Positions 8,516 to 16,385 of a DNA stretch of 64,000 nucleotides are shown piece by piece (positions within the stretch are counted from its first letter, which is position 1; every line of letters begins with the position of its first letter). The notes beneath the pieces were generated by a model. That model was not told the origin of the DNA, ran no database searches, and saw only the letters and a list, made by a program, of their open reading frames with translations. The stretch spans positions 1 through 64,000 of the forward strand of contig NZ_JYJG01000055.1 of NCBI RefSeq assembly GCF_000955955.1. Direction: 5' to 3'. Made by a program: the position numbers and the translations under genes. The stretch comes from Lentzea aerocolonigenes (GTDB taxonomy: Bacteria; Actinomycetota; Actinomycetes; Mycobacteriales; Pseudonocardiaceae).

Positions 8516-9217
8516 TCAGTCCTCGGGGACCCAGTCGAGGAGGCGGACCTTGGCCACCGTGCGGACGTGCTTGCGCATCGCGGCCGCCGCCTTCTTCGGG
8601 TCGCCGGCGGCGATGGCCTCGTAGATCGCCGTGTGCTGCGCCAGCGACCGGTGCGGTCGGCCGGGCTGGCGCAGCGACTCGTTGCGGCTCTCGGTGATCT
8701 GGCCGGCGATGGCCTTCATGAAATCGGCGAGCAGGGAGGAGTGGGCGGCGGCGGTGACGGCGGCGTGGAAGCGGCGGTCCCCCTCCACGCCGAAGCCGCC
8801 GTCGACGATCTCCTCGTGCATGAAGTCGAGCGACGCGCGGATCGCGTCGAGCTCGTCCTCGGTGCGGCGTTCGGCGGCCAGCTCGGCGAGCTTGGTCTCC
8901 AGGGCCTCGCGCGCTTCCAGGACCTCGGGGAGGCGCTTGCGGCGTTCGACGAGCTGCTCGACCGGTTCGACGTCGAGGGTGTCGCGCACGAGGTAGGTGC
9001 CGCCGCCGTGCCGTGCCTCGACCAGGCCCTGGACCTCCAGCACGACGATCGCCTGCTTCACCGACGCGCGGCTCACGCCGAGGCTCGCGGCCAGCTCGCG
9101 CTCGGCCGGCAGCTTGTCGCCCGCCTTCAGACCGGCCTCGGTGACGTACGCGCGCAGCCGTTCGAGCACCTGCTCGTACAGGCGGGACTTCACCATCGGC
9201 CTCAGTGCCTCGGACAT
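8516..9217 (-). CDS. GntR/FadR-family regulator, probable malonate regulator
   Basis: The 233-residue protein has a GntR winged helix at residues about 10-75 (KLPAERELAASLGVSRASVKQAIVVLE) and an all-helical FCD ligand-binding domain with acidic and His metal-ligand candidates (EGDRRFHAAV and SLAQHTAIYEAI). It starts at ATG 9217; an in-frame start at 9238 would run into the operator. It is divergent from a MatC-like carrier, the arrangement of matR in rhizobial malonate clusters, and two near-identical palindromes lie between the genes. Its stop codon abuts that of the convergent GH31 gene without a gap. Malonate or malonyl-CoA as ligand is inferred from context. Confidence 0.85.
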   Translation of the reverse strand: MSEALRPMVKSRLYEQVLERLRAYVTEAGLKAGDKLPAERELAASLGVSRASVKQAIVVLEVQGLVEARHGGGTYLVRDTLDVEPVEQLVERRKRLPEVLEAREALETKLAELAAERRTEDELDAIRASLDFMHEEIVDGGFGVEGDRRFHAAVTAAAHSSLLADFMKAIAGQITESRNESLRQPGRPHRSLAQHTAIYEAIAAGDPKKAAAAMRKHVRTVAKVRLLDWVPED

Positions 9218-9237
9218 AGGCCGAGGATATCGGGTCA

Positions 9238-9311
9238 AGTGGCTCAGCCACTAGGCCACCTCTTGACAGCTGGTGGACAGAGGGCGGAAAGTGGCTGAGC
9301 CACTTGGCCAC
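9238..9311. promoter_or_regulatory. Twin FadR-type operators in the divergent malonate promoter
   Basis: Two palindromes, AGTGGCTCAGCCACT (9238-9252) and AGTGGCTGAGCCACT (9290-9304), differ only at the central base. Each is followed by WGGCCAC (9253-9259 and 9305-9311). Their centres are 52 bases apart, about five helical turns, and a perfect -35-like TTGACA lies between them at 9263-9268. This fits repression of both divergent genes by the adjacent regulator. Confidence 0.75.
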
Positions 9312-9361
9312 TGCTCCACCACTCATCCACCACTGGGATCGCCCAACGACGGGAGCCCTGC

Positions 9362-10900
9362 ATGTCCCCCGAACTGATCTCGATACTCGTGCTGGTCGTG
9401 GTGTTCGTCATCGCCACGACCAGGTCGATCAACATGGGTGCGCTCGCCTTCGCCGCCGCCTTCGGGGTCGGCACGCTGGTCGCGGACATGAAGACCGACG
9501 ACATCTTCAAGGGCTTCCCCGGCTCGCTGTTCGTCGTGCTGGTCGGCGTGACTTTCCTGTTCGCCATCGCCCGCGCCAACGGCACCACCGACTGGCTGGT
9601 GCACCTGGCGATCAGGCTGGTAGGCGGCCGGATCGCGTTGATGCCGTGGGTCATGTTCGCCATCACCGGCCTGCTCACGGCGATCGGCGCGGTCAGCCCG
9701 GCCGCGGTTGCCATCGTGGCGCCGATCGCGATGGGCTTCGCCGCGAAGTACAAGATCAGCCCACTCCTGATGGGCGTCATGGTGGTGCACGGCGCGCAGG
9801 CCGGCGGCTTCTCCCCCATCAGCATCTACGGCACGATCGTGAACGGCATCGTCGCGAAGGAAGGCCTGCCGGGCAACGAGATCGTGCTGTTCCTGGCCAG
9901 CGCGGTGGTGAACCTGCTGATCGCCGCGGTGGTGTTCGTGGTGCTCGGCGGCATGAAGCTCGCCCGCCAGCCCGTTCAGGCACAAGCACTCGCTCGTACC
10001 GGCAGTGGTCGCGGTGTCGACGTGGCCAGTGGCCACGTGACCAGTGGCGATGTGGCCGGTGGCGTCGGTGGAAGCGGCGGCAGCGGAGCGGGCAGCGGTG
10101 GCGGAGTCGGCGGCGGAGTCGGCGGCGGAGTCGGCAGCGGAGTCGGCAGCGGTGGCGGCGGCGGAGTCGGCAGCAGCAGCGGTGGCGGCAGCGGAGCCGG
10201 CAGCAGCGGCAGCAGCAGCCGAACCGGCAGCGGCACAGCGACGGCGAGTGGCCGCGCCGAGGTCGGTGACGGCGGCTCGGTAGTGGCCGACGAACGCGTC
10301 GCCCTCACCGCGCCACGCATCGCCACCCTCGCCGGACTGGCCGCGCTCGTCGTGGCGGCGCTGGTGTTCGACCTCGACGTCGGCCTCGCCGCGATCACCG
10401 TCGCCGTTCTGCTCAGCGTCGTGTGGCCGGAGCAGAGCAAGCAGGCGATCACCCAGATCACCTGGCCGACGGTGCTGCTGATCTGCGGCATCCTCACCTA
10501 CGTCGCCGTGCTGCAGACCATGGGCACGATCAAGTGGGCGGGCGACTCGGTCGCGGGCGTCGGCGCTCCTCTGCTCGCCGCCCTGCTGATCTGCTACATC
10601 GGCGCGATCGTGTCCGCGTTCGCCTCCTCGGTCGGCATCATGGGCGCGCTCATCCCGCTCGCCGTCCCGTTCCTGCTGCGCGGCGACGTCAGTGCGGTCG
10701 GCCTGATCGCCGCCCTCGCCGTGTCGGCGACCGTGGTCGACGTCAGCCCGTTCTCCACCAACGGCGCGCTGGTGCTGGCAGGTGCGCAGGACGTCGACCG
10801 CGACAAGTTCTTCAAGCAGCTCATGGTCTACGGCGGGATCATGGTCGCGGCGGCACCGCCGTTGGTCTGGCTCGCCCTCGTCGTTCCCGGAATCTGGTGA
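9362..10900 (+). CDS. matC: MatC-like dicarboxylate (malonate) carrier with Gly/Ser-rich loop
   Basis: The 512-residue protein is an integral membrane carrier of the MatC/ion-transporter superfamily. Two hydrophobic halves (residues about 1-210 and 312-512) each carry several membrane helices; conserved-looking segments include GAVSPAAVAIVAPIAMGFAAK in the first half and VDVSPFSTNGALVLAGA in the second. Between them lies an about 100-residue loop made mostly of Gly, Ser and Val, coded by an expanded GGCGGAGTC-type repeat and far longer than the usual linker. ATG 9362 follows GGGAG. The next gene is a malonyl-CoA synthetase, so malonate uptake is likely. The loop should be cytoplasmic if topology is like the family. 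Confidence 0.82.
   Translation: MSPELISILVLVVVFVIATTRSINMGALAFAAAFGVGTLVADMKTDDIFKGFPGSLFVVLVGVTFLFAIARANGTTDWLVHLAIRLVGGRIALMPWVMFAITGLLTAIGAVSPAAVAIVAPIAMGFAAKYKISPLLMGVMVVHGAQAGGFSPISIYGTIVNGIVAKEGLPGNEIVLFLASAVVNLLIAAVVFVVLGGMKLARQPVQAQALARTGSGRGVDVASGHVTSGDVAGGVGGSGGSGAGSGGGVGGGVGGGVGSGVGSGGGGGVGSSSGGGSGAGSSGSSSRTGSGTATASGRAEVGDGGSVVADERVALTAPRIATLAGLAALVVAALVFDLDVGLAAITVAVLLSVVWPEQSKQAITQITWPTVLLICGILTYVAVLQTMGTIKWAGDSVAGVGAPLLAALLICYIGAIVSAFASSVGIMGALIPLAVPFLLRGDVSAVGLIAALAVSATVVDVSPFSTNGALVLAGAQDVDRDKFFKQLMVYGGIMVAAAPPLVWLALVVPGIW
10060..10240 (+). repeat. In-frame Gly/Ser-coding repeat inside matC
   Basis: Imperfect tandem copies of a 12-base unit (GGCGGCGGAGTC and variants with AGC) code for Gly-Gly-Val-Gly and Gly-Ser runs. 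All changes are multiples of three, so the frame stays open. Such a tract is prone to length change by slippage. Confidence 0.8.
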
Positions 10901-10907
10901 GCCCGTG

Positions 10908-12314
10908 ATGTTCCCCTTGTCCTCAGACCGCGTCGCCCTCCGCTTCGGCGACCGCACCCTGACCCACGCCGAGCTGGCGAAGTGCGCAGGAACCCTGGCG
11001 CACCAGCTCAAAGGGCTACCGAGGGTCGCCATCTGGGCCACTCCGACGATCGAGACCTGCGTCGCCGTGGTCGCCGCGCTCCGAGCCGGAGTGCCTGCCG
11101 TTCCGCTCAACCCGAAGGTCGGCGAACGCGAGCTCGCGCACATCGTGGCGGACAGCGCACCGGCCAACGTCCTCGCGGCGCCAGGAGTCCAGCTGCCCGA
11201 GGGCCTGCAGTCCGTGCCACGCCGGGACGTCACGCTCGACGGCGGCGAGGTCGAACCGCTTCCGGAACCCGGCCCCGAAGCTCCCGCGTTGATCGTCTAC
11301 ACCTCGGGCACGACCGGATCACCCAAGGGTGTCGTGCTGCCGCGCCGGGCGATAGTGTCCACATTGGACGCTGTCGCGGAGGCCTGGGAGTGGACCGCCC
11401 AAGACGTTCTCGTGCACGCATTGCCGTTGTTCCACGTGCACGGCCTGATCCTGGGCGTGCTCGGCCCGTTGCGCCGCGGCGGCTCCCTGCACCACCTGGG
11501 CAAGTTCTCGACCACAGCACTCACCGAGGCCCTGACCGATGACGGCACGGTGATGTTCGGCGTGCCAACGATGTACCACCGCATCGCCGAAGAGGTCGGC
11601 GATGCGCCGGAGCTGAGCGCGGCACTGCGCGCGGCCCGGCTGCTCGTCTCGGGCTCGGCGGCCTTGCCCGTGCGCGACCACGAACGCATCGCCGCGGCGA
11701 CCGGCCAACGGGTCGTCGAGCGCTACGGCATGACCGAAACCCTGATGAACACCAGCGTCCGCGCCTCTGCCGACCGCCGCCCCGGCACGGTGGGCGTGCC
11801 GCTGCCGGGAGTCGAGGTGCGGCTGGTCGACGACAACGGCCTGGAGCTGGACGAACCCGGCGGAGTCGGCGAGATCCAGGTGCGCGGCCCGAACCTGTTC
11901 ACCGAGTACCTGAACCGCCCGGACGCCACCGCAGAGGCGTTCGCGGACGGCTGGTTCCGCACCGGCGACGTCGGCACCCGCGACCCCGACGGCTACTACC
12001 GGATCGTCGGCCGCAAGGCCACGGACATCATCAAGAGCGGCGGCTACAAGATCGGCGCGGGCGAGATCGAGAACGCCCTGCTGGAGCACCCGTCGGTCGC
12101 CGAGGTCGCGGTGACCGGTGAACCGGACGACGACCTGGGCGAACGGATCATCGCCTGGGTGGTCCCGGCCGGTGCCACTCCGGACGCCTCGGATCTCGTC
12201 GACCACGTGGCCCGCCTGCTCACCCCGCACAAACGGCCGCGGCTGGTGCGGTTCGTCGAGTCGTTGCCGCGCAACGACATGGGCAAGGTCGTGAAGCGTG
12301 CGCTCCGGGCGTGA
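10908..12314 (+). CDS. matB: Malonyl-CoA synthetase-like acyl-CoA ligase
   Basis: The 468-residue product is a class I adenylate-forming enzyme of compact size, as for MatB. It has the P-loop YTSGTTGSPKGVVLP near residue 130, the A5 motif VERYGMTETLM, the hinge motif WFRTGDVGTRDPDGYYRIVGR, and the catalytic Lys in LPRNDMGKVVKRAL near the end. It would make malonyl-CoA from malonate, CoA and ATP in the cytoplasm. The start ATG 10908 lies eight bases after the carrier stop, so the genes form one operon; a longer upstream open frame lies inside the carrier gene and does not look like protein. Other short dicarboxylates (methylmalonate) are possible substrates. Confidence 0.85.
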   Translation: MFPLSSDRVALRFGDRTLTHAELAKCAGTLAHQLKGLPRVAIWATPTIETCVAVVAALRAGVPAVPLNPKVGERELAHIVADSAPANVLAAPGVQLPEGLQSVPRRDVTLDGGEVEPLPEPGPEAPALIVYTSGTTGSPKGVVLPRRAIVSTLDAVAEAWEWTAQDVLVHALPLFHVHGLILGVLGPLRRGGSLHHLGKFSTTALTEALTDDGTVMFGVPTMYHRIAEEVGDAPELSAALRAARLLVSGSAALPVRDHERIAAATGQRVVERYGMTETLMNTSVRASADRRPGTVGVPLPGVEVRLVDDNGLELDEPGGVGEIQVRGPNLFTEYLNRPDATAEAFADGWFRTGDVGTRDPDGYYRIVGRKATDIIKSGGYKIGAGEIENALLEHPSVAEVAVTGEPDDDLGERIIAWVVPAGATPDASDLVDHVARLLTPHKRPRLVRFVESLPRNDMGKVVKRALRA

Positions 12315-13626
12315 GCCTGCCCGCGAGCTGATCGCCCGCCTCGCGTCGGAGTTCACCGAACTGCCCGGCGGCGTCACGTCGATCGGCGACGGGCCACTGG
12401 ACTGGCCCGGCTACGAAGATCAGCTCACCCGTGCCACCGAACGCACGGGCGAGCGCGAGGCCGTCGTCTGCGGAGTCGCGGTGATCGGTGGCACGACGAC
12501 CGTCGTCGTGGCGTTCGAGTTCGGCTTCCTCGGCGGCTCACTGGGAACCCGCACCGGCACGCTGATCGAACAGGCCTTCTCCCACGCACGTTCGCTGCAC
12601 CTCCCGGTCGTCTCGCTCGTCATGACCGGCGGCAGCCGCATGCAGGAAGGCACACCGACCTTGCTGCAGCTGCAACGAATCGCCCGCCAGATCGCCCTGA
12701 CCCGCGAGGCCGGACTCCCGCACATCGCCGTCCTGCGCGACCCCACGACCGGCGGCGGCTGGGCCACCCTCGGTGCGGGCGCCGACGTGGTGCTCGGCCT
12801 GCGCGGCGCCCAGGTCGGGTTCGCCGGATCCCGCGTGCGCCCACCGGGCTACTCGGTGACGCAACAGTTCGCCGCCGGCCTGGTCGACCAGCTCGTACCG
12901 CCGGACGAACTGCGCCTCAGGCTGGAACGCTGGCTGCAACTCGTCACCACACCGGCAACCGAAGCCGAGGTACCACAGGCGTTGGGCGCATCCACACTCC
13001 CAGAAACAGGCTGGGAGGCAGTACAACGAGCCCGTGCACCGGGCCGTCCGCGAGCAGCGGCCTACCTCGGCGCCTACTTCGACTGGCACGAACCGATCAG
13101 CGGAGACCGGTGCGGTGGCGTCGATTCCGGCGTGCTGTGCGGGTTCGGGCACCGCAACGGCACGACGGTCGCCTACGCGGCCCAGTGCGGCTCCGCCACC
13201 AGACCGGCCGGATTCCGCACGGCGGCAAGACTGGTCCGGCTCGCCGACCGGCTCGGCATCCCGGTGCTCACGCTGGTCGACACACCGGGTGCGGCCAACG
13301 ACGCCGCCGCCGAGAAGGCAGGTGTCGGCGCCGCCATCGCCGACATGTTCACCGCGGTCGCGTCCGCCCGCGTGCCGGTGACGACGTTGCTGATCGGCGA
13401 GGGTGGATCCGGTGGCGCACTGGCGTTCGCGGCGCCCGACCGGCTGTGGGCGACACCGGACAGCTACCTCGCGGTGATCTCACCCGAGCTGGCGGCGGCG
13501 ATCCTGAAGCGCGACCCGTCGCAGGTGCGGGCCACCGCGGACCAGCTGCGGTTGCGGCCGCAGGACCTGGCCGAGCTGGGAATCGCCCAGCTCGCCCAGG
13601 CCACGGATCAGGCGACGGCGATGTAG
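12298..13626 (+). CDS. Fused AccD/AccA-like carboxyltransferase
   Basis: The 442-residue protein holds two crotonase-fold carboxyltransferase halves in one chain. The N-terminal half is beta-subunit-like (VVAFEFGFLGGSLG, then VVSLVMTGGSRMQEGTPTLLQ), without the Cys4 zinc finger of AccD. The C-terminal half is alpha-subunit-like (TLVDTPGAAND, then LLIGEGGSGGALAFAAPDRLW). It starts at GTG 12298 inside the end of the malonyl-CoA synthetase gene (17-base overlap). No biotin carboxylase or biotin carrier gene is nearby. Malonate decarboxylase subunits MdcD/MdcE have the same folds, and classical mat operons have a malonyl-CoA decarboxylase here. I infer decarboxylation or carboxyl transfer from malonyl-CoA, perhaps to a distant biotin carrier. 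Confidence 0.8.
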   Translation: MRSGREPARELIARLASEFTELPGGVTSIGDGPLDWPGYEDQLTRATERTGEREAVVCGVAVIGGTTTVVVAFEFGFLGGSLGTRTGTLIEQAFSHARSLHLPVVSLVMTGGSRMQEGTPTLLQLQRIARQIALTREAGLPHIAVLRDPTTGGGWATLGAGADVVLGLRGAQVGFAGSRVRPPGYSVTQQFAAGLVDQLVPPDELRLRLERWLQLVTTPATEAEVPQALGASTLPETGWEAVQRARAPGRPRAAAYLGAYFDWHEPISGDRCGGVDSGVLCGFGHRNGTTVAYAAQCGSATRPAGFRTAARLVRLADRLGIPVLTLVDTPGAANDAAAEKAGVGAAIADMFTAVASARVPVTTLLIGEGGSGGALAFAAPDRLWATPDSYLAVISPELAAAILKRDPSQVRATADQLRLRPQDLAELGIAQLAQATDQATAM

Positions 13627-13772
13627 GCGAACGCCAGCAGCGAGCTCGGGACGCAGAGCGTGACCAGGCCGACCACTCCGTAGAACGGTTCCTTCCTCAT
13701 CACCATCGCCCCCAGCGCACCGAGGCCGAAGATGAGGGACGCGAGCAGCAACACCAGTACGACGATCGACAT
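13608..13772 (-). CDS. Small membrane protein (54 residues)
   Basis: This short gene starts at ATG 13772 with TGAGGA (reverse of 13782-13787) nine bases upstream, a good ribosome site. The product has two hydrophobic stretches, MSIVVLVLLLASLIFGLGA and about 20 residues from GVVGLVTL, separated by RKEPFYG, so it should cross the membrane twice. Third codon positions are strongly G/C. It is the last gene behind the cation antiporter operon and overlaps the 3' end of the convergent carboxyltransferase gene by 19 bases. I do not recognise the family; a small subunit or modulator of the antiporter is conceivable. Confidence 0.6.
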   Translation of the reverse strand: MSIVVLVLLLASLIFGLGALGAMVMRKEPFYGVVGLVTLCVPSSLLAFAYIAVA

Positions 13773-13789
13773 GTCGAAGAATCCTCAGG

Positions 13790-14095
13790 TCAGAGATGCG
13801 CGGAAGTCGGGAGCAGCCGCGAAGGAGGCGGTGCCCTGCTCGATCCCGGACCTGAAGAAAGCGTTCCAAGTGGTTGTCCGCCGACGACACCGACCGAAAC
13901 CCGGTCCGGCCGAGCGAGCGGCCGCTCACAGGCGCACAACGCCCAGCAGGCATCCGGTGACGGCACCGAAAGCACGTGCACGGCGGAGACCGAGGCGCTC
14001 AGCCCCGAGCCGGCACCGGAATCGGAGACGTCCTGACGCGCGCTGGAGCCGACGAACACCAGCACCAGCGCGAGCAGAACGCCGGACAGCCTCAC
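13790..14095 (-). CDS. Possible small exported protein (101 residues)
   Basis: GTG 14095 overlaps the antiporter stop as GTGA, so translation would be coupled. The first 20 residues (MRLSGVLLALVLVFVGSSAR) look like a signal peptide or membrane anchor. The rest is low in charge, rich in Ser, Pro and Gly, with three Cys, and shows no known domain. The codon bias is good over the first half and weaker towards the end. It is followed 17 bases later by the start of the 54-residue membrane protein. The gene is plausible rather than certain. Confidence 0.45.
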   Translation of the reverse strand: MRLSGVLLALVLVFVGSSARQDVSDSGAGSGLSASVSAVHVLSVPSPDACWALCACERPLARPDRVSVGVVGGQPLGTLSSGPGSSRAPPPSRLLPTSAHL

Positions 14096-15267
14096 CGAAC
14101 CGCTGCCCGCCTGCGCACGAAGAACTCCCCGACCGGCTCCACATAACGAGCCGCGATCGGCCCGATGATCGCCATCAACAACACGTACGCCGTCGCCAAA
14201 GCAGCCAGTTGCTCACTCACGTGCCCAGAAGCGACGGCCAGCCCGGCGATCACGATCGAGAACTCGCCCCTGGCCACCAAAGCCGCACCGGCCCGAGCCC
14301 GGCCCATCTTGCCGATCCCCTGCCGCCGGGCCGCCCACCAGCCCGTGGCCACCTTGGTCGCGGTCGTGATCACGGCCAGCAGCACCGCCATCAGCAACAC
14401 CGGCGGAATCGTCCGGGGATCGGTGTTCAGCCCGAACACCACGAAGAAGATCGCGGCGAACAGGTCGCGTAACGGCTCCAGCAACCGAGTCGCGTTCTCC
14501 GCGGTGGAGCCGGAGATCGCGATGCCCAGCAGGAACGCTCCGACGGCCGCGGAAACCTGGAGCTCGGACGCGATGCCGGCGACGAGCAACGCCGAACCGA
14601 GCAGCTTGAGCAGGAACACCTCGTGATCGGGGCTGTCCACCACGGCCGAGATCACCCGCCCGTACTTCAACGCCACCACCAGGACCACCGTGATCGCGAG
14701 CAAGGAGATCCCGACCGAGGTCAACCCGCCCAGGAAGCTCACCCCCGCCAGCACCGCGGTCAGCACCGGGAGGTAGACCGCCATGGCCAGGTCCTCGAAC
14801 ACCAGCACCGACAGCACGACGGGCGTCTCGCGGTTGCCCAGTCGTCCGAGATCGCCGAGCACCTTCGCCACGATGCCGGACGACGAGATGTAGGTGACAC
14901 CGGCCATCGCCAGCGCGCCAACGGGTCCCCAGCCGAGCAGCAACGCGACCACAGCACCCGGAGCCGCGTTCAGGACGATGTCCAGCAGCCCGGCCATCCA
15001 CGACTTGCGCAGGCCGGTGGTCAGTTCGGACGCCGAGTACTCCAGACCCAGCAGCAACAGCAGCAGCACCACGCCGATCTCGCTGGCCAGATGCGTGAAC
15101 TCGGAGATGCCGTGCAACGGGACGAGCCCGCCGGAGCCGAAAGCCAAGCCTCCCACCAAGTACAGCGGGATCGGCGAGATGCCGAATCTCCAGGCGAGGC
15201 GGCCCAGAAGCCCCAGGCCGAAGAAGACCGCACCCAGCTGGATCAGGGCGATCGTGGTGTCGTGCAC
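14092..15267 (-). CDS. CPA2-family monovalent cation/proton antiporter (KhtU/KefB-like)
   Basis: The 391-residue protein has about twelve membrane helices and no C-terminal TrkA-N domain. Typical CPA2 sequences are present: EIGVVLLLLLLGLEYS in an early helix, VFEDLAMAVYLPVL with the paired acidic region of the ion site, and GAFLLGIAISGS further on. It should exchange K+ or Na+ for protons across the cell membrane. The regulatory domain is a separate protein encoded four bases upstream, as in Bacillus KhtTU, so the pair probably forms a gated K+ efflux system. Two small genes overlap or follow its 3' end. Confidence 0.87.
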   Translation of the reverse strand: MHDTTIALIQLGAVFFGLGLLGRLAWRFGISPIPLYLVGGLAFGSGGLVPLHGISEFTHLASEIGVVLLLLLLGLEYSASELTTGLRKSWMAGLLDIVLNAAPGAVVALLLGWGPVGALAMAGVTYISSSGIVAKVLGDLGRLGNRETPVVLSVLVFEDLAMAVYLPVLTAVLAGVSFLGGLTSVGISLLAITVVLVVALKYGRVISAVVDSPDHEVFLLKLLGSALLVAGIASELQVSAAVGAFLLGIAISGSTAENATRLLEPLRDLFAAIFFVVFGLNTDPRTIPPVLLMAVLLAVITTATKVATGWWAARRQGIGKMGRARAGAALVARGEFSIVIAGLAVASGHVSEQLAALATAYVLLMAIIGPIAARYVEPVGEFFVRRRAAVR

Positions 15268-15271
15268 CGCC

Positions 15272-15745
15272 TCAGCCGCCCGTCAGGATGTCCGCGGCGG
15301 CGTCCAGGCCCTCCGCGGTACCGACGACGACCGCGAGATCGCCGTTCTCGAACAGGAAGTCCGGGCCTGGCGAGGGGTGCGCGTCGCCCGCGCGCAGCAC
15401 GGCGACGATGGACGCGCCGGTGCGGGTGCGCAGTGCCGTGTCGCCCAAAGTCCGGCTCGCGAACGCCGTGACCGGGAGCTGGCGCGTGGTGATGCCGGTG
15501 ATGTCGCGGTGCTGCTTCGCGAGTTGCGTGACGAGCTGAGGTGCGCCGAGGAGCCCCGCCAGCGTGCCGGCTTCCTCCGGCGCCAGCGGAATCGAGGCCG
15601 CGGTGGCGTCCGGGTCGTCCTGTTTGGACAGGATCAGCTCGAACTTGCCGTCGCGGTAGGAGATCACGCCGATCCGGCGGCCGGAGCGGATGGAGAAGTC
15701 CTGCCTGACACCTATGCCGGGCAGGGGCGTCACTTCGACGTTCAC
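15272..15745 (-). CDS. TrkA-C domain regulator of the antiporter (KhtT-like)
   Basis: This 157-residue soluble protein has an N-terminal beta-rich part (VEVTPLPGIGVRQDFSIRSGRRIGVISYRDG) and a C-terminal TrkA-C domain (residues about 80-155) ending in FLFENGDLAVVVGTAEGLDAAADIL. This order and the position just upstream of a CPA2 antiporter match KhtT, which binds nucleotides and controls its KhtU partner. The start is GTG or ATG near 15745 and lies ten bases from the end of the response regulator gene, so the two-component pair could belong to the same transcription unit. Confidence 0.82.
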   Translation of the reverse strand: MNVEVTPLPGIGVRQDFSIRSGRRIGVISYRDGKFELILSKQDDPDATAASIPLAPEEAGTLAGLLGAPQLVTQLAKQHRDITGITTRQLPVTAFASRTLGDTALRTRTGASIVAVLRAGDAHPSPGPDFLFENGDLAVVVGTAEGLDAAADILTGG

Positions 15746-15755
15746 TCGTGGGTTC

Positions 15756-16385
15756 CTAGGGTTCTATCAGGCCGGCGCGGATCGCGTACCGGGTGAGTTC
15801 GAGGCGGTCTTTGAGGCCGAGTTTCTGCAGCAGGTTGGCCCGGTGGCGTTCCACCGTCTTCACACTGATCACCAGCAGGTCGGCGATCTCCTTGGACGAG
15901 TGGCCCTCCGCGACGAGCTTGAGGATCTCCTCCTCGCGGTCGGTGATCGCGCGGGCGCTGCCGTGGTCCAGGTAGTTGCGGATCAACGAGCTCATGGCGG
16001 CGGGATAGAGGAACGGCTCGCCGCGCATCGCCGCCCGGCACGCCTCGACGAGGTCGCGGTCGGCCACGGACTTCAGCACGTACCCGGACGCCCCGGCTTT
16101 CAGCGCCTCGAAGAAGTACTGCTCGTTGTCGTACATCGTGAGGATCAGGATGCGCAGATCCGGCATCGACCGGGACAGCTCACGCGCCGCCTGCAACCCG
16201 GTCATCCGCGGCATCGCGATGTCCAGGATCGCGAGGTCGGGCTGGTCCGCGCGGGCCTTGGTGATCGCCTCGGCACCGTCACCCGCCTCCGACACCACAG
16301 TCAGGCCGGGCTCGTTGTCCAGGATCAGCCGCACGCCGCGACGCACCAACGCGTGGTCGTCGGCCAGCAGAATGCGCACAGTCAT
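15756..16385 (-). CDS. NarL/LuxR-type response regulator
   Basis: The 209-residue protein has a receiver domain with the acidic pocket DD at 9-10 and phospho-acceptor Asp55 in LAILDIAMPRMTG, then a LuxR-type helix-turn-helix (ITDREEEILKLVAEGHSSKEIADLL, HRANLLQKLGL). It is coded directly after its histidine kinase with an ATGA overlap at 16382-16385. Targets are not evident; the adjacent antiporter operon on the same strand is a candidate. Confidence 0.93.
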   Translation of the reverse strand: MTVRILLADDHALVRRGVRLILDNEPGLTVVSEAGDGAEAITKARADQPDLAILDIAMPRMTGLQAARELSRSMPDLRILILTMYDNEQYFFEALKAGASGYVLKSVADRDLVEACRAAMRGEPFLYPAAMSSLIRNYLDHGSARAITDREEEILKLVAEGHSSKEIADLLVISVKTVERHRANLLQKLGLKDRLELTRYAIRAGLIEP

